DNA of 64,000 nt from Clostridia bacterium. Its GTDB lineage: Bacteria; Bacillota; Clostridia; Christensenellales; Borkfalkiaceae. The notes beneath the pieces are model-generated. The model was not told the DNA's origin. It worked only from the letters and a program-made list of their open reading frames with translations, and did not search any database. The stretch lies in the NCBI GenBank assembly GCA_017502525.1, contig JAFVUV010000032.1:124001-188000 (forward strand). Direction: 5' to 3'. The position numbers were made by a program, and so were the translations under genes. Shown here in pieces: positions 52,851 through 61,039 of the stretch. Position 1 is the stretch's first letter; every line of letters begins with the position of its first letter.

Positions 52851-53276
52851 GTGGAAAGATTTTTGTGCCTGGATATAGGCGATAAAAGAATAGGAGTTGC
52901 TGTTTCAGACCCGTTTAACAGTTATTCTCTACCCGTAGAAACTTATTCTAGAAAAAACCTTAAAACTGATTTGCAAAAGATTGCAAGTTACGTCAAGGAA
53001 AAAAGTGCGACGGCGTTAGTTTGTGGACTGCCCGTTAACTTTGACGGAACGGATAGTATTCAAACGCAAAAAGCAAGGTTTTTTATTGAAAAGTTAAAAG
53101 AACTATTAAATGTTCAAATTTATACGGTGGACGAGAGATGCACAACTTGTGAAGCGGAAGATACTTTGATTGAACAAGGTAAAAGCAGGGAAGAACGCAA
53201 AAAGTTTGTGGACAGCCTTGCCGCTGCGTCTATTCTACAAGGATTCTTAAACGAAAAAAATAAAAACAAACAATAA
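52851..53276 (+). CDS. yqgF: Putative pre-16S rRNA nuclease / Holliday junction resolvase-like YqgF (RuvX)
   Basis: The 141-residue RNase H-fold protein shows LCLDIGDKRIGVAVSDP (about 5-21), VCGLPVNFDGTDS (about 57-69), VDERCTTCEAEDTL and VDSLAAASILQGFL, all family motifs with the catalytic Asp/Glu set. It processes 16S rRNA in E. coli. The start is GTG, with no Shine-Dalgarno sequence. The DUF1292 gene 15 bp later is the same neighbour seen in Bacillus (yrrK-yrzB). Confidence 0.92.
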   Translation: MERFLCLDIGDKRIGVAVSDPFNSYSLPVETYSRKNLKTDLQKIASYVKEKSATALVCGLPVNFDGTDSIQTQKARFFIEKLKELLNVQIYTVDERCTTCEAEDTLIEQGKSREERKKFVDSLAAASILQGFLNEKNKNKQ

Positions 53277-53291
53277 AAAAGGAGTTATATT

Positions 53292-53681
53292 ATGAGCGAA
53301 AAAGAAAAGAAATGCACTTGCGGTTGTGACGAACACTCTTGCGACTGTGAACACGAACACGATTGTTGTGAAGAGGGTTGCGACTGCGATTGCGAAGATA
53401 TCGTAGAACTTACCACCGAAGACGGAAAAAAACTTAAATTTTATTTTGTAGGAACTATCGAATATAAGGGTAAAAATTACTCTGCGTTTGAACCTGCTGA
53501 AAAAATTGAAGGTATTGAAGACGACGACCTTATCATCTTTGAACTTTCAGGCGACGACGAAGAAACTGCAGACCTTCTTCCCGTAGAAGACGAAGCGCTT
53601 TTAGACGAAGTGTTTGAAGAATTCTGCCGTGTTTTAGAAGAAGACGAACTCGCTGAAGAAGCAGAAAGCCTTGAAAAATAA
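53292..53681 (+). CDS. DUF1292 protein with cysteine-rich N-terminal extension
   Basis: The 129-residue acidic protein has a DUF1292 (YrzB-like) core, ELTTEDGKKLKFYFVG (about 38-53) then YKGKNYSAFEPAE and DDLIIFELSG. Before it is an extension with ten cysteines (8, 10, 12, 17, 19, 25, 26, 30, 32, 34) and three histidines, rich in Asp/Glu. Such clustering suggests metal binding. Family function is unknown. The strong AAGGAG ribosome site and co-location with yqgF indicate co-expression. Confidence 0.9.
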   Translation: MSEKEKKCTCGCDEHSCDCEHEHDCCEEGCDCDCEDIVELTTEDGKKLKFYFVGTIEYKGKNYSAFEPAEKIEGIEDDDLIIFELSGDDEETADLLPVEDEALLDEVFEEFCRVLEEDELAEEAESLEK

Positions 53682-53698
53682 TTTTTGACAAAAAGTTA

Positions 53699-53736
53699 AC
53701 GCCTTGCGATTTTGTAATCGCAAAGCGTTTTTTCTT
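53699..53736 (+). terminator. Terminator of the yqgF-DUF1292 unit
   Basis: AACGC-C-TTGCGATT pairs with AATCGCAA-A-GCGTT, then TTTTTC. Confidence 0.82.
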
Positions 53737-53752
53737 TATAGAACTAAAACAA

Positions 53753-53781
53753 AACCCCGACCGCAGTTTACGGTCGGGGTT
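53753..53781. terminator. Terminator of fba (works on the minus strand)
   Basis: An 11-bp perfect stem, AACCCCGACCG (53753-53763) with CGGTCGGGGTT (53771-53781), sits 22 bp beyond the fba stop, with T-rich sequence on the minus-strand 3' side. Confidence 0.85.
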
Positions 53782-53802
53782 AATAATTAATTAGTTAGTA
53801 AA

Positions 53803-54783
53803 TTATTTGCATTCATCTGCTTTGCCTGCGCAACCAAGAACGTTTTTAAGTTTATGTCTAACGATTTCTTTGATGTTAGCGCGTGCGGGTTTCAAATATT
53901 CTCTGGGGTCGAACTTGTCAGGATGTTCGTTGTAGAACTTTCTGATAGTACCGGTCATTGCAAGACGAAGGTCAGAGTCGATATTGATTTTGCAAACTGA
54001 AAGAGCAGCGGCCTTGCGGAGTTGTTCTTCGGGTACGCCGATAGCGTCGGGCATCTTACCACCGTTTTCGTTTACCATCTTAACGTAGTCTTGGGGAACT
54101 GATGAAGAACCGTGTAATACGATGGGGAAACCGGGGAGTTTCTTAGAAACTTCTTCTAAGATATCAAAACGGAGTGCCGGGGGAACGAGAATACCTTCTT
54201 CGTTTCTGGTGCATTGTTCGGGTTTGAACTTGTATGCGCCGTGGCTGGTTCCGATAGCGATTGCTAAACTGTCAACACCGGTTCTGGTTACGAATTCGAT
54301 AACTTCTTCGGGTTTGGTGTAGCTTTCAGCACCGTGTTCAACTTTTACGTCGTCTTCGATACCTGCTAAAGTACCAAGTTCACCTTCAACGGTAACGCCA
54401 CGTTCGTGAGCGTATTCAACAACCTTTTTGGTGAGTGCGATATTTTCTTCAAAGGGAAGATGGCTTCCGTCAATCATAACAGAAGTGAAACCGCCGTCGA
54501 TACAAGCTTTGCAAGTTTCGAAGTCGGGACCGTGGTCTAAGTGAAGAACGATTGGAATTTCGGGACATTCTTTAACAGCAGCTTCAACCAACTTAACGAG
54601 GTAAGTGTGGTTAGCGTATGCTCTTGCACCCTTACTTACTTGAAGAATAACGGGAGCGTTTTCTTCTTTACAAGCTTCGGTAATGCCTTGAACGATTTCC
54701 ATGTTGTTTACGTTAAATGCACCGATAGCATAACCGTTTTTGTATGCCATTTCGAACATTTTCTTTGAGTTTACTAATGCCAT
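53803..54783 (-). CDS. fba: Class II fructose-bisphosphate aldolase
   Basis: This zinc-dependent glycolytic aldolase has 326 residues from the ATG at 54783 (GGAGGA upstream); an upstream TTG would add MEEYT but includes the ribosome site itself. Motifs are YAIGAFNVNNMEIVQG (about 18-33), VLHLDHGPDFETCKACIDGG (zinc His), DGSHLPFEENI, EGELGTL, and FPIVLHGSSSVP. The relation DHGPDFE instead of DHG.S is a normal variant. It faces away from the aminopeptidase gene. Confidence 0.95.
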   Translation of the reverse strand: MALVNSKKMFEMAYKNGYAIGAFNVNNMEIVQGITEACKEENAPVILQVSKGARAYANHTYLVKLVEAAVKECPEIPIVLHLDHGPDFETCKACIDGGFTSVMIDGSHLPFEENIALTKKVVEYAHERGVTVEGELGTLAGIEDDVKVEHGAESYTKPEEVIEFVTRTGVDSLAIAIGTSHGAYKFKPEQCTRNEEGILVPPALRFDILEEVSKKLPGFPIVLHGSSSVPQDYVKMVNENGGKMPDAIGVPEEQLRKAAALSVCKINIDSDLRLAMTGTIRKFYNEHPDKFDPREYLKPARANIKEIVRHKLKNVLGCAGKADECK

Positions 54784-54866
54784 AGTATATTCCTCCAAAA
54801 ATAATTAAATAATTTTTCTTATTGTTTTGTTTTTTGCGTTATGATATACCAAATCCGCATAATCAC

Positions 54867-54894
54867 AAGATATATTATATATTGTTTTTGTCAA
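54867..54894 (-). promoter_or_regulatory. Likely fba promoter
   Basis: Minus strand TTGACA (54894-54889) and TATCTT (54872-54867) spaced 16 bp. The -10 box is imperfect; a better TATAAT-like match (54879-54874) is too close to the -35. Confidence 0.5.
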
Positions 54895-55002
54895 ATTAGC
54901 AAATAAATTTTAAATCTAATCGAAAATACTTTATAAAAAAGCCGTTAAGTTGTATAATTATATTGTTATATATAGAAAAATTTATTAATTGGAGAAACGA
55001 AA

Positions 55003-56118
55003 ATGCAAGATTTAAGAATAAACGCGTTGGCGAAAGGACTTATAAATTATTCGTGCGAACTTAAAAAGGGCGAAAAAGTGCTCATAGAAGCAAAAGGCAT
55101 TGATTATATGTTAATAAACGCGCTCGTGCGTGAAGCCTATAACGTGGGTGCAATTCCTTTCGTTGAAATTTACGATAATAGAGTAACACGTGAACTTTTA
55201 CTTGGTCAAACTGAAGAGGGGGCAAAACTCAAAGCAAAATTCGACGCTTACCGTATGCAAGAAATGGATGCTTATATCGGCGTGCGTGGGGGCGAAAATT
55301 GCAACGAGTTATCCGACGTTCCCGAAAATAATATGAAGATAGAAAGTGAATACTATTCGCATCCCGTTCATCACGAAATTCGTGTTAAAAAAACCAAGTG
55401 GGTTGTTTTGCGTTATCCTAATCAAGGTATGGCACAACAAGCGGGCATGAGTACGGACGCGTTTGAAGAATTTTACTTTAACGTTTGTAATCTTGATTAT
55501 TCTAAAATGGATAGGGCGATGGACGCGCTTGAAAAAAGATTAAACAGCACCGATAAAGTGCGTATAGTAGGGCCGGGGACTGATTTAACTTTTTCTATTA
55601 AAGGTATAGGCTCTAAAAAATGCTCTGGAAAAAGAAATATACCCGACGGTGAAATATATACCGCACCTGTAAAGGATAGTGTAAACGGTGTTATAACTTA
55701 CAACGCGCCGTCGGTTGAAAACGGATTTAAGTTTGAAAACGTTTCATTAACGTTTAAGGATGGTAAAATTATCGACACAACTGCAAACGATAACAAAAAA
55801 CTCAACGCTATTTTGGATACGGATGAAGGTTCAAGATACGTTGGTGAATTCGCTTTGGGTGTAAACCCTTATATAACTAAACCTATGGGCGATATTTTGT
55901 TTGATGAAAAAATATCAGGTTCAATTCATTTTACGCCTGGTTGTTGTTACGACGATTGCTATAACGGAAATATTTCTGCTCTTCACTGGGATTTGGTGCT
56001 TATTCAAACTAAAGAATACGGTGGTGGAGAAATTTACTTTGACGGCGAGCTAATAAGAAAAGATGGAATTTTTGTTGCAGAAGATTTATTAGTTCTTAAC
56101 CCTGAAAATTTAAAATAA
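55003..56118 (+). CDS. M29-family (thermophilic-type) metallo-aminopeptidase
   Basis: A 371-residue cytosolic aminopeptidase. Family pattern: LAKGLINYSCELKKGEKVLIEA, EYYSHPVHHEIRVKKTKWVVLRYPN, DFKFEN-like substrate strand, and the metal site in the C-terminal third (EGSRYVGEFALGVNP, then HFTPGCCYDDCYNG). The family's catalytic Glu and His residues are visible. A double CC-DDC segment is unusual for the group. Promoter TTTATA-N17-TATAAT lies at 54930-54958 and GGAG precedes the start. Confidence 0.88.
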   Translation: MQDLRINALAKGLINYSCELKKGEKVLIEAKGIDYMLINALVREAYNVGAIPFVEIYDNRVTRELLLGQTEEGAKLKAKFDAYRMQEMDAYIGVRGGENCNELSDVPENNMKIESEYYSHPVHHEIRVKKTKWVVLRYPNQGMAQQAGMSTDAFEEFYFNVCNLDYSKMDRAMDALEKRLNSTDKVRIVGPGTDLTFSIKGIGSKKCSGKRNIPDGEIYTAPVKDSVNGVITYNAPSVENGFKFENVSLTFKDGKIIDTTANDNKKLNAILDTDEGSRYVGEFALGVNPYITKPMGDILFDEKISGSIHFTPGCCYDDCYNGNISALHWDLVLIQTKEYGGGEIYFDGELIRKDGIFVAEDLLVLNPENLK

Positions 56119-56149
56119 GCGGAAAATATAAAAAACGCATAAAATTCGT

Positions 56150-56178
56150 TTGACTTAACTGCGTTTTGGGGATATAAT
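56150..56178 (+). promoter_or_regulatory. gapA promoter
   Basis: TTGACT (56150-56155) and TATAAT (56173-56178), 17-bp spacer. Confidence 0.88.
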
Positions 56179-56235
56179 GTATAAGACAAAATATGGTCGA
56201 AAATTTTTAGTATTTATATATGGAGGACATAGAAA

Positions 56236-57258
56236 ATGTCAAAAGTAACAAAAGTTGCAATTAACGGTTTCGGACGTATCGGTCGTCTTGCTTTCAGACA
56301 GATGTTCGGCGCAGAAGGTTATGAAGTAGTTGCTATCAACGACTTAACTAGCCCTGAAATGCTTGCTCATCTTCTTAAATACGACACCATGCAAGGTAAC
56401 TATTTAGCGCAAGGTCACACTGTTGAATCTACTGAAGATTCAATCATCGTTGACGGCAAAGAAATCAAAATTTCTAAGTGCGCAAATGCTGCTGAATGTC
56501 CTTGGGCTCAATACGACGTTGACGTTGTATTAGAATGTACCGGTTTCTACACCAGCAAAGAAAAAGCACAAGCACACATCGTTGCAGGTGCTAAGAAAGT
56601 TGTTATTTCTGCTCCTGCAGGTAACGACCTTCCCACTATCGTTTACAACGTAAACCACAACACCTTAACTGCTGAAGACAAGATTATTTCTGCTGCATCT
56701 TGCACCACTAACTGTCTTGCTCCTATGGCTAAAGCTCTTAACGATTACGCTCCTATCCAATCTGGTATCATGACCACCGTTCACGCTTATACCGGTGACC
56801 AAATGATTCTTGACGGACCCCAAAGAAAGGGTGACAAGAGACGTTCAAGAGCAGGTGCTATGAACATCGTTCCCAACAGCACCGGTGCTGCTAAAGCAAT
56901 CGGTCTCGTTATCCCCGAACTTAACGGTAAGCTTATCGGCGCTGCACAACGCGTTCCTACCGCTACCGGTTCAACCACCATCCTTATCGCAGTTGTTAAG
57001 GGTAAAGACGTAACCAAAGAAGGTATAAACGCTGCTATGAAGGCACAAGCTACCGAATCTTTCGGATACAACACCGACGAAATCGTTTCTTCAGACGTTA
57101 TCGGTATGAAGTTTGGTTCACTTTTCGATGCTACTCAAACTATGGTTAGCAAAATCGACGAAGAAACCTACCAAGTACAAGTTGTTTCTTGGTACGACAA
57201 CGAAAACTCATACACCAGCCAAATGGTTAGAACGATTAAGTTCTTCTCTGAAATCTAA
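56236..57258 (+). CDS. gapA: Glyceraldehyde-3-phosphate dehydrogenase
   Basis: A 340-residue NAD-dependent glycolytic enzyme. [16 protein letters not shown] opens the Rossmann domain (about 6-21). The active-site [15 protein letters not shown] carries the nucleophile Cys near residue 156. [27 protein letters not shown] and [12 protein letters not shown] complete the family picture. Codon use is among the most biased in the window (AAC, GTT, GGT), as expected for high expression. AGGAGGACA-type ribosome site is upstream. Confidence 0.98.
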   Translation: MSKVTKVAINGFGRIGRLAFRQMFGAEGYEVVAINDLTSPEMLAHLLKYDTMQGNYLAQGHTVESTEDSIIVDGKEIKISKCANAAECPWAQYDVDVVLECTGFYTSKEKAQAHIVAGAKKVVISAPAGNDLPTIVYNVNHNTLTAEDKIISAASCTTNCLAPMAKALNDYAPIQSGIMTTVHAYTGDQMILDGPQRKGDKRRSRAGAMNIVPNSTGAAKAIGLVIPELNGKLIGAAQRVPTATGSTTILIAVVKGKDVTKEGINAAMKAQATESFGYNTDEIVSSDVIGMKFGSLFDATQTMVSKIDEETYQVQVVSWYDNENSYTSQMVRTIKFFSEI

Positions 57259-57275
57259 TAAAAAAGAGTTTTTGG

Positions 57276-57306
57276 AAAACCCCCTACTCGTTAGGGGGTT
57301 TTGTTA
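57276..57306 (+). terminator. gapA terminator
   Basis: AACCCCCTA (57278-57286) pairs with TAGGGGGTT (57292-57300), followed by TTGTT. Confidence 0.9.
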
Positions 57307-57383
57307 AAAAGGCTTAATTAGCGGTGCTTTATTAATTGCGCTTGTTTTTAAGTTGCTTATTATAAAAATTTAGAGGAATTATT

Positions 57384-58223
57384 ATGAGAAAAATTGATTT
57401 AAAAGTCGTTAGCGATAAAATTAGGGATATGTTTATCGATGCGTGTGAAAATATTCCCGAAAATGTTCTTGACGCTTTGAAAAAGGCGCGCGACGAAGAA
57501 AAATCTCCGCTCGGCAAACAAGTTTTTGACCAAATTATTGAAAACGCTTATCTTGGAAGAGAAAAACATCTTCCTATTTGTCAAGATACGGGCGTTGCTG
57601 TAGTTTATCTTACTATCGGTTCTGAAGTTATTTTCGAAGGCGATATTTATGAAGCGGTTAACGAAGGCGTTAGAAGAGCGTATACCGAAGGTTATTTGAG
57701 AAAATCGGTTGTACGTCATCCGCTCGATAGAGTTAATACTAAAGACAATACTCCTGCTATCGTACATATCAAGATGGTTCCCGGTGATACCTTTAAGATT
57801 GAAGTTGCTCCTAAGGGGGGCGGAAGCGAAAATATGTCGCTAGTAAAAATGCTTATCCCGGCGGACGGTATTGAAGGCATTAAGAAATTAGTCGTTGATA
57901 CAGTGTTTAACGCTGGTGGTAAACCTTGTCCTCCTATCGTAGTGGGCGTAGGTATCGGCGGTAACTTTGAAAAGTGCGCGCTCCTTGCAAAAGAAGCGTT
58001 ACTTCGTGAAATCGACGATGAAAGTGCAGACCCCATTGCTAACCAACTTGAAAAAGAACTTTTAGAACTTATAAACAATACGGGTGTAGGTCCTATGGGC
58101 TTTGGCGGAACAAGGACTTGCCTTGCGGTTAAAGTTAACGTTCATCCTTGCCATATTGCAAGCTTACCCGTTGCAATTAATATTCAATGCCACTCAGCAA
58201 GACATAAATCTTGCACGCTTTAA
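57384..58223 (+). CDS. Class I fumarate hydratase, alpha (N-terminal) subunit
   Basis: An Fe-S hydratase subunit of 279 residues. [18 protein letters not shown] (about 64-81, first cluster Cys), [32 protein letters not shown] (Cys near 188), and [15 protein letters not shown] place it with the TtdA/FumA N-terminal family. The beta subunit follows 12 bp later. It could act on tartrate, but fumarase/L-tartrate dehydratase cannot be told apart here; fumarase is more likely in a genome without a tartrate locus in view. No symbol is assigned for that reason. Confidence 0.9.
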   Translation: MRKIDLKVVSDKIRDMFIDACENIPENVLDALKKARDEEKSPLGKQVFDQIIENAYLGREKHLPICQDTGVAVVYLTIGSEVIFEGDIYEAVNEGVRRAYTEGYLRKSVVRHPLDRVNTKDNTPAIVHIKMVPGDTFKIEVAPKGGGSENMSLVKMLIPADGIEGIKKLVVDTVFNAGGKPCPPIVVGVGIGGNFEKCALLAKEALLREIDDESADPIANQLEKELLELINNTGVGPMGFGGTRTCLAVKVNVHPCHIASLPVAINIQCHSARHKSCTL

Positions 58224-58235
58224 TGGAGGGTTATT

Positions 58236-58781
58236 ATGATAGAATTAAAAAGTCCTGTAAACCCCGAAGAAGTTAAGAAATTACGCGCAGGTGATGCAGT
58301 TAAGATTACCGGTGTTATCTACACGGGTAGAGATGCTGCTCACAAACGCCTTTGCGAACTTTTAGCAAAGAACGAAAAACTTCCTATTGACGTAAACAAT
58401 ACTTGTATTTATTACGTAGGTCCTACTCCGGCAAAACCCGGTAGGGCAATCGGTTCGGCTGGTCCTACTTCAAGTTATCGTATGGACCCCTATTCAGAAC
58501 CCCTTTTGAAAGAAGGTTTAAAAGTTATGATAGGTAAAGGGCCTAGAAACAAAGAATACAAAGAAATGCTTAAAAAGTACGGTGCGGTATATATGTCATC
58601 TATCGGCGGTGCTGCTGCTTCCATTTCTGAAACGGTTAAAGCTTGCGAAGTCGTTGCTTACGAAGATTTAGGTGCTGAAGCAATTCACCGTTTAGAAGTT
58701 GAAGATTTCTATGCTATCGTAACTTACGATTCGGAAGGTAACGACCTTTTTGAACAAGGAATAGAAACCTATAAAAAATAA
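58236..58781 (+). CDS. Class I fumarate hydratase, beta (C-terminal) subunit
   Basis: A 181-residue partner of the alpha subunit. Seen are GDAVKITGVIYTGRDAAHKRL (about 20-40), YYVGPTPAKPGRAIGSAGPTSSYRMD, IGKGPRNKEYKEML and the closing VEDFYAIVTYDSEGND. Together the subunits correspond to the single-chain FumA. The GGAGGG ribosome site is in the short gap. The two genes form one unit ending at 58891. Confidence 0.92.
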   Translation: MIELKSPVNPEEVKKLRAGDAVKITGVIYTGRDAAHKRLCELLAKNEKLPIDVNNTCIYYVGPTPAKPGRAIGSAGPTSSYRMDPYSEPLLKEGLKVMIGKGPRNKEYKEMLKKYGAVYMSSIGGAAASISETVKACEVVAYEDLGAEAIHRLEVEDFYAIVTYDSEGNDLFEQGIETYKK

Positions 58782-58890
58782 AAAGCAATAAAAATATATA
58801 AATTATCGAATTAAGCGTATTGCTTATAATATGCTTATAATATTTTTATTGAATAAATTTACTGGTTTTAAGAGTTTAAAATTAATTAAA

Positions 58891-58919
58891 TCTGGCGCTA
58901 ACTAACGCCAGATTTTTTT
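58891..58919 (+). terminator. Terminator of the fumarase genes
   Basis: TCTGGCG (58891-58897) pairs with CGCCAGA (58906-58912) and seven Ts follow. Confidence 0.85.
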
Positions 58920-58995
58920 AAAGTTTTTTGCTTAATATCAAAATTGTTGTTTTTTATCAAAGGATGCCTAATTGAGACTGACTAAAACCATTTAA

Positions 58996-59025
58996 AACAC
59001 AAAACGCCCACATGCCGCGGGCGTT
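58996..59025 (-). terminator. Minus-strand terminator of the small unit
   Basis: On the minus strand AACGCCC (59025-59019) pairs with GGGCGTT (59009-59003), followed by TTGTGTTTT. Confidence 0.65.
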
Positions 59026-59060
59026 AATGTTTTTATTCAGTTTTCCCCGACTTATAATCT

Positions 59061-59208
59061 TTAACGGGGAAACGCTAGTTCCTTTTTAACCTTTTTATTA
59101 CTTTCTAAGACTTCTTTACGTCTTACAGTAACTGTATTTAGCGTTTTAATTTTTTCCCTCGTTTAAGGTCATATTCGGGTGCTTAGATATTTCAATTTCT
59201 ATGTTCAT
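59061..59208 (-). CDS. Small minus-strand reading frame, apparently frameshifted
   Basis: From ATG 59208 the frame gives MNIEIEISKHPNMTLNEGKN and stops at 59146. Another frame then stays open for 33 codons from 59162 to a TAA at 59061 (containing TLNTVTVRRKEVLESNKKVK). A single base removed from the AAAAAA run near 59150 would join them into about 48 residues. A full promoter and AGGAGGT ribosome site precede it. Alternatives: a 20-residue leader peptide, an RNA with a peptide, a broken gene, or a sequencing indel. I recognise no family. Confidence 0.4.
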
Positions 59209-59269
59209 TGGTCAGCACCTCCTAAAAGAATTTCCTTCTCTTACACTCCTTATCTGTATTTTCAACTAT

Positions 59270-59298
59270 ATTTTAACATCGACGTATATGCTTGTCAA
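59270..59298 (-). promoter_or_regulatory. Promoter of the minus-strand small unit
   Basis: Minus strand TTGACA (59298-59293) and TAAAAT (59275-59270), exactly 17 bp apart. It lies within the 611-bp gap, with no larger gene in front of it. Confidence 0.75.
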
Positions 59299-59343
59299 TA
59301 CTTTTTTTAAAAATATTGTTTATAAAATTTAGCTAAAACCCCC

Positions 59344-59372
59344 TTGACGAAAAAGCGTATTTATAGTAAAAT
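59344..59372 (+). promoter_or_regulatory. Promoter of the ATP-grasp gene
   Basis: TTGACG (59344-59349) and TAAAAT (59367-59372), 17-bp spacer. The expected start near 59379-59381 leaves a leader of only about a dozen bases before ATG 59393. Confidence 0.72.
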
Positions 59373-59392
59373 TAAATTTAGTGGTGCAAAAA

Positions 59393-60271
59393 ATGAAAGG
59401 TTTAATATTTATCAATCCTTTTTTGGTGACAAAACAAAACGTTCATCAAGCAGAAAGGCTAAAAGAAGAATTTAATAAAAAAGGCATCGAAATAGAAATC
59501 GTTTCGGATGGATATTTGCACGTTACGATTAATAGTGACGGTGCGCTGGTTGATTTTAAGGGGATTGATTTTGCTATTTACCTAGATAAAGACAAGTATT
59601 TGTCCGAAGTGTTGGAACGTGGTGGATTAAGGCTTTTTAACCGACACGAAGCAGTTAGAATTTGCGACGATAAAGCCCAAACTTGTATTGCGCTTTTGGG
59701 AAAAGGCGTGAATATGCCTACAACAGTTTTCGGCGCGTTGTGTTATAGTTCAAAAAGCGAAATTAAACCTGAAACGGCAGATAAAATAGCAATTCAAACG
59801 GGGTATCCCGTTGTAATTAAAGAAAGTTTTGGCTCTCTAGGAAAAGGCGTTTATATTGCGCGCGATAAAAACGAGTTGTTATTAGTTATGGAACAAGTTA
59901 AACTAAAACCACACCTTTTCCAAAGCTATTGTGGGGCAAAACCTGGCACGGATATAAGAGTTATCGTTATAGGTGGAAAGGTTATTGCATCTATGGAAAG
60001 GCACAACGATGGCGATTTTAGGTCGAATATTGCGCAAGGTGGAGTCGGAAAGGCAATTGAATTGCCTAACAATTATAAAAAAACCGCACTTCGCTGTGCA
60101 GAAGTTTTAGGTCTTGACTATTGTGGGGTTGACCTTTTATACGGCGACAATGGTGAGCCCGTCGTTTGTGAAGTAAACTCGAACGCGTTTTTTGACGGTA
60201 TAGAAAAGGTTACGGGTGTTAACGTTGCTAAAGCTTACGTTGAGCACGTGATAAAAACTTTGTCTAAATAA
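59393..60271 (+). CDS. ATP-grasp ligase, RimK-like
   Basis: A 292-residue ATP-grasp protein starting at ATG 59393 (GGTG six bases before; a GTG at 59381 is possible). Features are RLFNRHEAVRICDDKAQTCI (about 75-94), IKESFGSLGKGVYIA (ATP loop, about 142-156), GTDIRVIVIGGKVIASMERH and the metal-binding VVCEVNSNAFFDG near the end. It belongs to the RimK group that ligates an amino acid (often glutamate) to a substrate. The target is unknown. A terminator follows at 60305. Confidence 0.87.
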   Translation: MKGLIFINPFLVTKQNVHQAERLKEEFNKKGIEIEIVSDGYLHVTINSDGALVDFKGIDFAIYLDKDKYLSEVLERGGLRLFNRHEAVRICDDKAQTCIALLGKGVNMPTTVFGALCYSSKSEIKPETADKIAIQTGYPVVIKESFGSLGKGVYIARDKNELLLVMEQVKLKPHLFQSYCGAKPGTDIRVIVIGGKVIASMERHNDGDFRSNIAQGGVGKAIELPNNYKKTALRCAEVLGLDYCGVDLLYGDNGEPVVCEVNSNAFFDGIEKVTGVNVAKAYVEHVIKTLSK

Positions 60272-60304
60272 AAGTATAAATAGTATTTAATATGGCAAAA
60301 ATAA

Positions 60305-60331
60305 GAGCAAGGAACTTCCTTGCACTTTTTT
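60305..60331 (+). terminator. Terminator of the ATP-grasp gene
   Basis: GCAAGGA/TCCTTGC (60307-60323) with an A-C-T loop, then CTTTTTT-like T run. Confidence 0.75.
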
Positions 60332-60381
60332 ATTGCACTTTTTCATTTTGCAAAAAAAATTAAAAATATTTTAAAAAACTG

Positions 60382-60409
60382 TTGACAAACAAAATTTGCT
60401 GTGTATAAT
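60382..60409 (+). promoter_or_regulatory. hsp20 promoter
   Basis: TTGACA (60382-60387) and TATAAT (60404-60409), 16-bp spacer, directly followed by a CIRCE-like element. Confidence 0.88.
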
Positions 60410-60414
60410 AATAA

Positions 60415-60464
60415 TTAGCAGTCGACAATAGAGAGTGCTAACACTCAAAACAAAAGAGTGCTAA
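60415..60464. promoter_or_regulatory. CIRCE-like element plus extra half-site before hsp20
   Basis: TTAGCAGTC-N9-GAGTGCTAA (60415-60441) differs from the CIRCE consensus TTAGCACTC-N9-GAGTGCTAA at one base. The right arm is repeated as GAGTGCTAACACTC (60433-60446) and again as GAGTGCTAA (60456-60464). HrcA repressor binding over the transcription start is expected from the known function of CIRCE. Confidence 0.88.
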
Positions 60465-60513
60465 AAAAATAAAGCTATAAAAGAACAAAATACATAAAAA
60501 GGAGAGTATAAAA

Positions 60514-60936
60514 ATGAGAAACTATTTATCTAAAAGAAACAATGATTTAGGCTTTGGCTTTTTTGACGAAGTGTTCGACGATTTTTTTAAGCCCGTTTTT
60601 TACGGCGTAAAAGAAAACGCGATGAAGACTGATATTAAAGAAACCGAAAAGGGTTATGAACTAGCAATCGATATGCCGGGCTATGATAAAAAAGATATCA
60701 ATCTTTCGCTTGATAACGGTTATTTAAAGGTTGAAGCAAGGCGCGAAGAAAAAGAAGAAGACAAGGATGCTTTCGTTAGAAGAGAGAGAAGCTATTCTTG
60801 CGCTAGAAGTTATTACGTTGGCAATAAAATTACCGAAGACGATATCAAAGCTAAATACGACAACGGAATTTTAGAATTATTCGTTCCTAAACAAGACAAA
60901 AAAGAATTGCCAAAAAGAAATATTCAAATAGACTAA
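60514..60936 (+). CDS. Hsp20/alpha-crystallin small heat-shock protein
   Basis: A 140-residue ATP-independent holdase. The alpha-crystallin core runs from about 38 (TDIKETEKGYELAIDMPGYD) through LSLDNGYLKVEARR to the C-terminal IxI-like tail KELPKRNIQID. FDDFFKPVFYG is the N-terminal amphipathic arm. A CIRCE-type operator precedes it, so HrcA control is expected. GGAGAG is the ribosome site. Confidence 0.95.
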   Translation: MRNYLSKRNNDLGFGFFDEVFDDFFKPVFYGVKENAMKTDIKETEKGYELAIDMPGYDKKDINLSLDNGYLKVEARREEKEEDKDAFVRRERSYSCARSYYVGNKITEDDIKAKYDNGILELFVPKQDKKELPKRNIQID

Positions 60937-60944
60937 TTGTTCTA

Positions 60945-60980
60945 TTTTCCCCGCGGAAGTTTTCCGCGGGGAAAAATTTT
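60945..60980 (+). terminator. Terminator of hsp20
   Basis: A 14-bp stem, TTTTCCCCGCGGAA (60945-60958) with TTCCGCGGGGAAAA (60962-60975), then TTTTT. Confidence 0.9.
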
Positions 60981-61006
60981 TATTTAAATAAAAACCTGAA
61001 AATAAG

Positions 61007-61034
61007 TTGACAAATTATTTTATAAGACTATAAT
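61007..61034 (+). promoter_or_regulatory. htpG promoter
   Basis: TTGACA (61007-61012) and TATAAT (61029-61034), 16-bp spacer, just before the CIRCE-like element. Confidence 0.85.
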
Positions 61035-61039
61035 ATATT

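Larger units (their letters stand above)
58782..59392. other. 611-bp gap with terminator and a minus-strand small transcription unit
   Basis: On the plus strand the gap holds the fumarase terminator (58891-58919) and the ATP-grasp promoter (59344-59372). Between them lies a complete-looking minus-strand unit: promoter 59298-59270, AGGAGGT (59223-59217), ATG 59208, a short reading frame, and a terminator (59025-58996). No tRNA or recognised riboswitch was seen. An 11-base direct repeat of the type TGCTTATAATA occurs near 58820-58840. Confidence 0.7.

Noticed and set aside
59381..59392. GTG start for the ATP-grasp protein (leaderless)
   Set aside because: ATG 59393 has a GGTG at proper distance and the protein then opens with the usual strand; the GTG remains possible but is less likely.
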